Assembly (NCBI RefSeq): GCF_019711355.1
Contig: NZ_CP081297.1
Span: 744,001-808,000, forward strand
From: Qipengyuania psychrotolerans
GTDB lineage: Bacteria; Pseudomonadota; Alphaproteobacteria; Sphingomonadales; Sphingomonadaceae
Length of the DNA stretch: 64,000 nucleotides
Direction: 5' to 3'
Positions within the stretch are counted from its first letter, which is position 1. Each line of letters opens with the position of its first letter. The notes below the pieces were generated by a model. That model saw nothing but the letters and a program-made list of their open reading frames with translations. It was not told the DNA's origin and did no database searches. The position numbers and the translations under genes are program-made. This document shows positions 63,385 to 64,000 of this stretch, in pieces.

Positions 63385-64000
63385 ATGCTGTCGTTCACCG
63401 GTTCGCGCCTCGACCGCGCCGATCATGTCCGCGCCGATCCGGAGCGGCTGGCAGGCTATATGAACTGGAAGGCCAAGCTGCTCGCGCTCGATGGGCTGAT
63501 GCCCTCGATGGGCGATGACGGCCGGTTGGTCTGGGGCACATTGGTCGATGCGCCAGAGGATGCAGAACTGGTGTTCCTCGGCCTGGACGAAGGGAAAGCC
63601 TGCTTTGCTGCCGTCCCGCCGCGCGGTGATGCCAGCCCGCGTATGGCGAACCCGGCGCTATGGTCGCTCATGGCCACTCTCCAGCCGGACGATCTGGCGC
63701 TCTATGGCGGTGCGCGCAGTATCGTCGACTGGCATGCGCGCCACCGTTTCTGCGCGCAATGCGGCGGCGATACCAAGCTGGCCAAGGGCGGCTGGCAGCG
63801 TGACTGTACCGCATGCGGTGCCAGCCATTTCCCGCGCACCGACCCGGTCACGATCATGCTGGTGGAATACGAAGACCGCCTGATGCTCGGTCGCGGCCTC
63901 GGCTGGCCCGAAGGCAGTTTTTCAGCGCTCGCAGGTTTTGTCGAACCCGGTGAAAGTATCGAGGAAGGCGTTGCCCGCGAAGTGTTCGAGGAAAGCGGCG
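63385..64000 (+). CDS. nudC: NADH pyrophosphatase NudC (3' end cut by the window)
   Basis: The gene begins at the ATG 63385, six bases after the previous stop, and is cut at base 64000 (205 complete codons visible). The Zn ribbon is FCAQCGG ... CTACGASH, followed by the SQPWPFPxS-related PRTDPV segment and the start of a Nudix box (GFVEPGESIEEGVAREVFEESG). The enzyme hydrolyses NADH and removes NAD caps from RNA. Confidence 0.93.
   Translation, partial: MLSFTGSRLDRADHVRADPERLAGYMNWKAKLLALDGLMPSMGDDGRLVWGTLVDAPEDAELVFLGLDEGKACFAAVPPRGDASPRMANPALWSLMATLQPDDLALYGGARSIVDWHARHRFCAQCGGDTKLAKGGWQRDCTACGASHFPRTDPVTIMLVEYEDRLMLGRGLGWPEGSFSALAGFVEPGESIEEGVAREVFEESG

Noticed and set aside
1..64000. CRISPR arrays, insertion sequences, tRNA or rRNA genes, integrases
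   Set aside because: I looked in the gaps between genes and saw no direct-repeat arrays, terminal inverted repeats, tRNA cloverleaf or transposase motif.

Overview
The window looks like a chromosomal segment of an aerobic alphaproteobacterium, most likely of the order Sphingomonadales (Erythrobacter, Qipengyuania or a close relative). This is inferred from the gene order (ctaC-ctaD ... ctaB-ctaG-ctaE-SURF1-thrC; pyrE-pdxJ-acpS-lepB; rpmF-plsX-fabH-ihfA-merR; folB-moaD-moaE), from a plant-like glutamate-cysteine ligase, a CobT homologue and an alphaproteobacterial cysteinyl-tRNA synthetase, and from moderately high GC with GC-rich third positions. Nearly all of it is dense housekeeping sequence. 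I see no insertion sequence, prophage, CRISPR array, rRNA or tRNA, and no gene-free stretch over 300 bases.

Region by region: 1-2165 holds the least explained unit, a 53-residue peptide followed by two larger proteins that look like diverged relatives of each other (cupin-like core with an HxH pair, plus a helical tail). 2170-8033 is a minus-strand operon with almost no intergenic space: pyrE, pdxJ, a membrane protein, acpS, lepB, an AI-2E transporter, a DUF3089 hydrolase, ruvX and perhaps a tiny membrane protein. 8258-15636 is the aa3 cytochrome oxidase locus (ctaC, ctaD, then an epoxide-hydrolase-like gene, ctaB, a 39-residue membrane protein, ctaG, ctaE, DUF983, SURF1). It runs into thrC, an rRNA-type methyltransferase, folB and moaD/moaE. 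19432-28952 mixes small envelope genes, rplU-rpmA, a TetR-controlled metal-dependent hydrolase, ygfZ, a patatin, pyrC and rarD.

28978-46507 carries astD, selO, a hydrolase and glycosyltransferase pair, the yfgM-bamB envelope pair, an ICMT-type methyltransferase, gshA, rsmE, ubiA, a transaldolase, cobT, a nitroreductase and cysS. 46548-53696 has a 2-hydroxyacid dehydrogenase, two conserved small genes divergent from an S24-type repressor, a lipoprotein cytochrome c, an MBL hydrolase, a MAPEG protein and the rpmF-plsX-fabH-ihfA-merR set. 53705-60711 is a minus-strand cluster of an M24 peptidase, smc, two DsbA-like proteins and a DciA-like protein. It is divergent from mutY, a small membrane protein, a Tat-exported serine hydrolase and the start of nudC, which is cut by the window edge.

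The regulatory signals I can see directly are a perfect FNR/FixK-type box at 19367-19380, paired palindromes in the TetR/hydrolase intergenic region, a 20-bp-spaced inverted repeat before the glycine-zipper gene, tandem TCCTA/TAGGA repeats before the S24 repressor, and several strong intrinsic terminators. The best candidate for an undescribed system is the peptide and paralogue-pair cassette at the left end.
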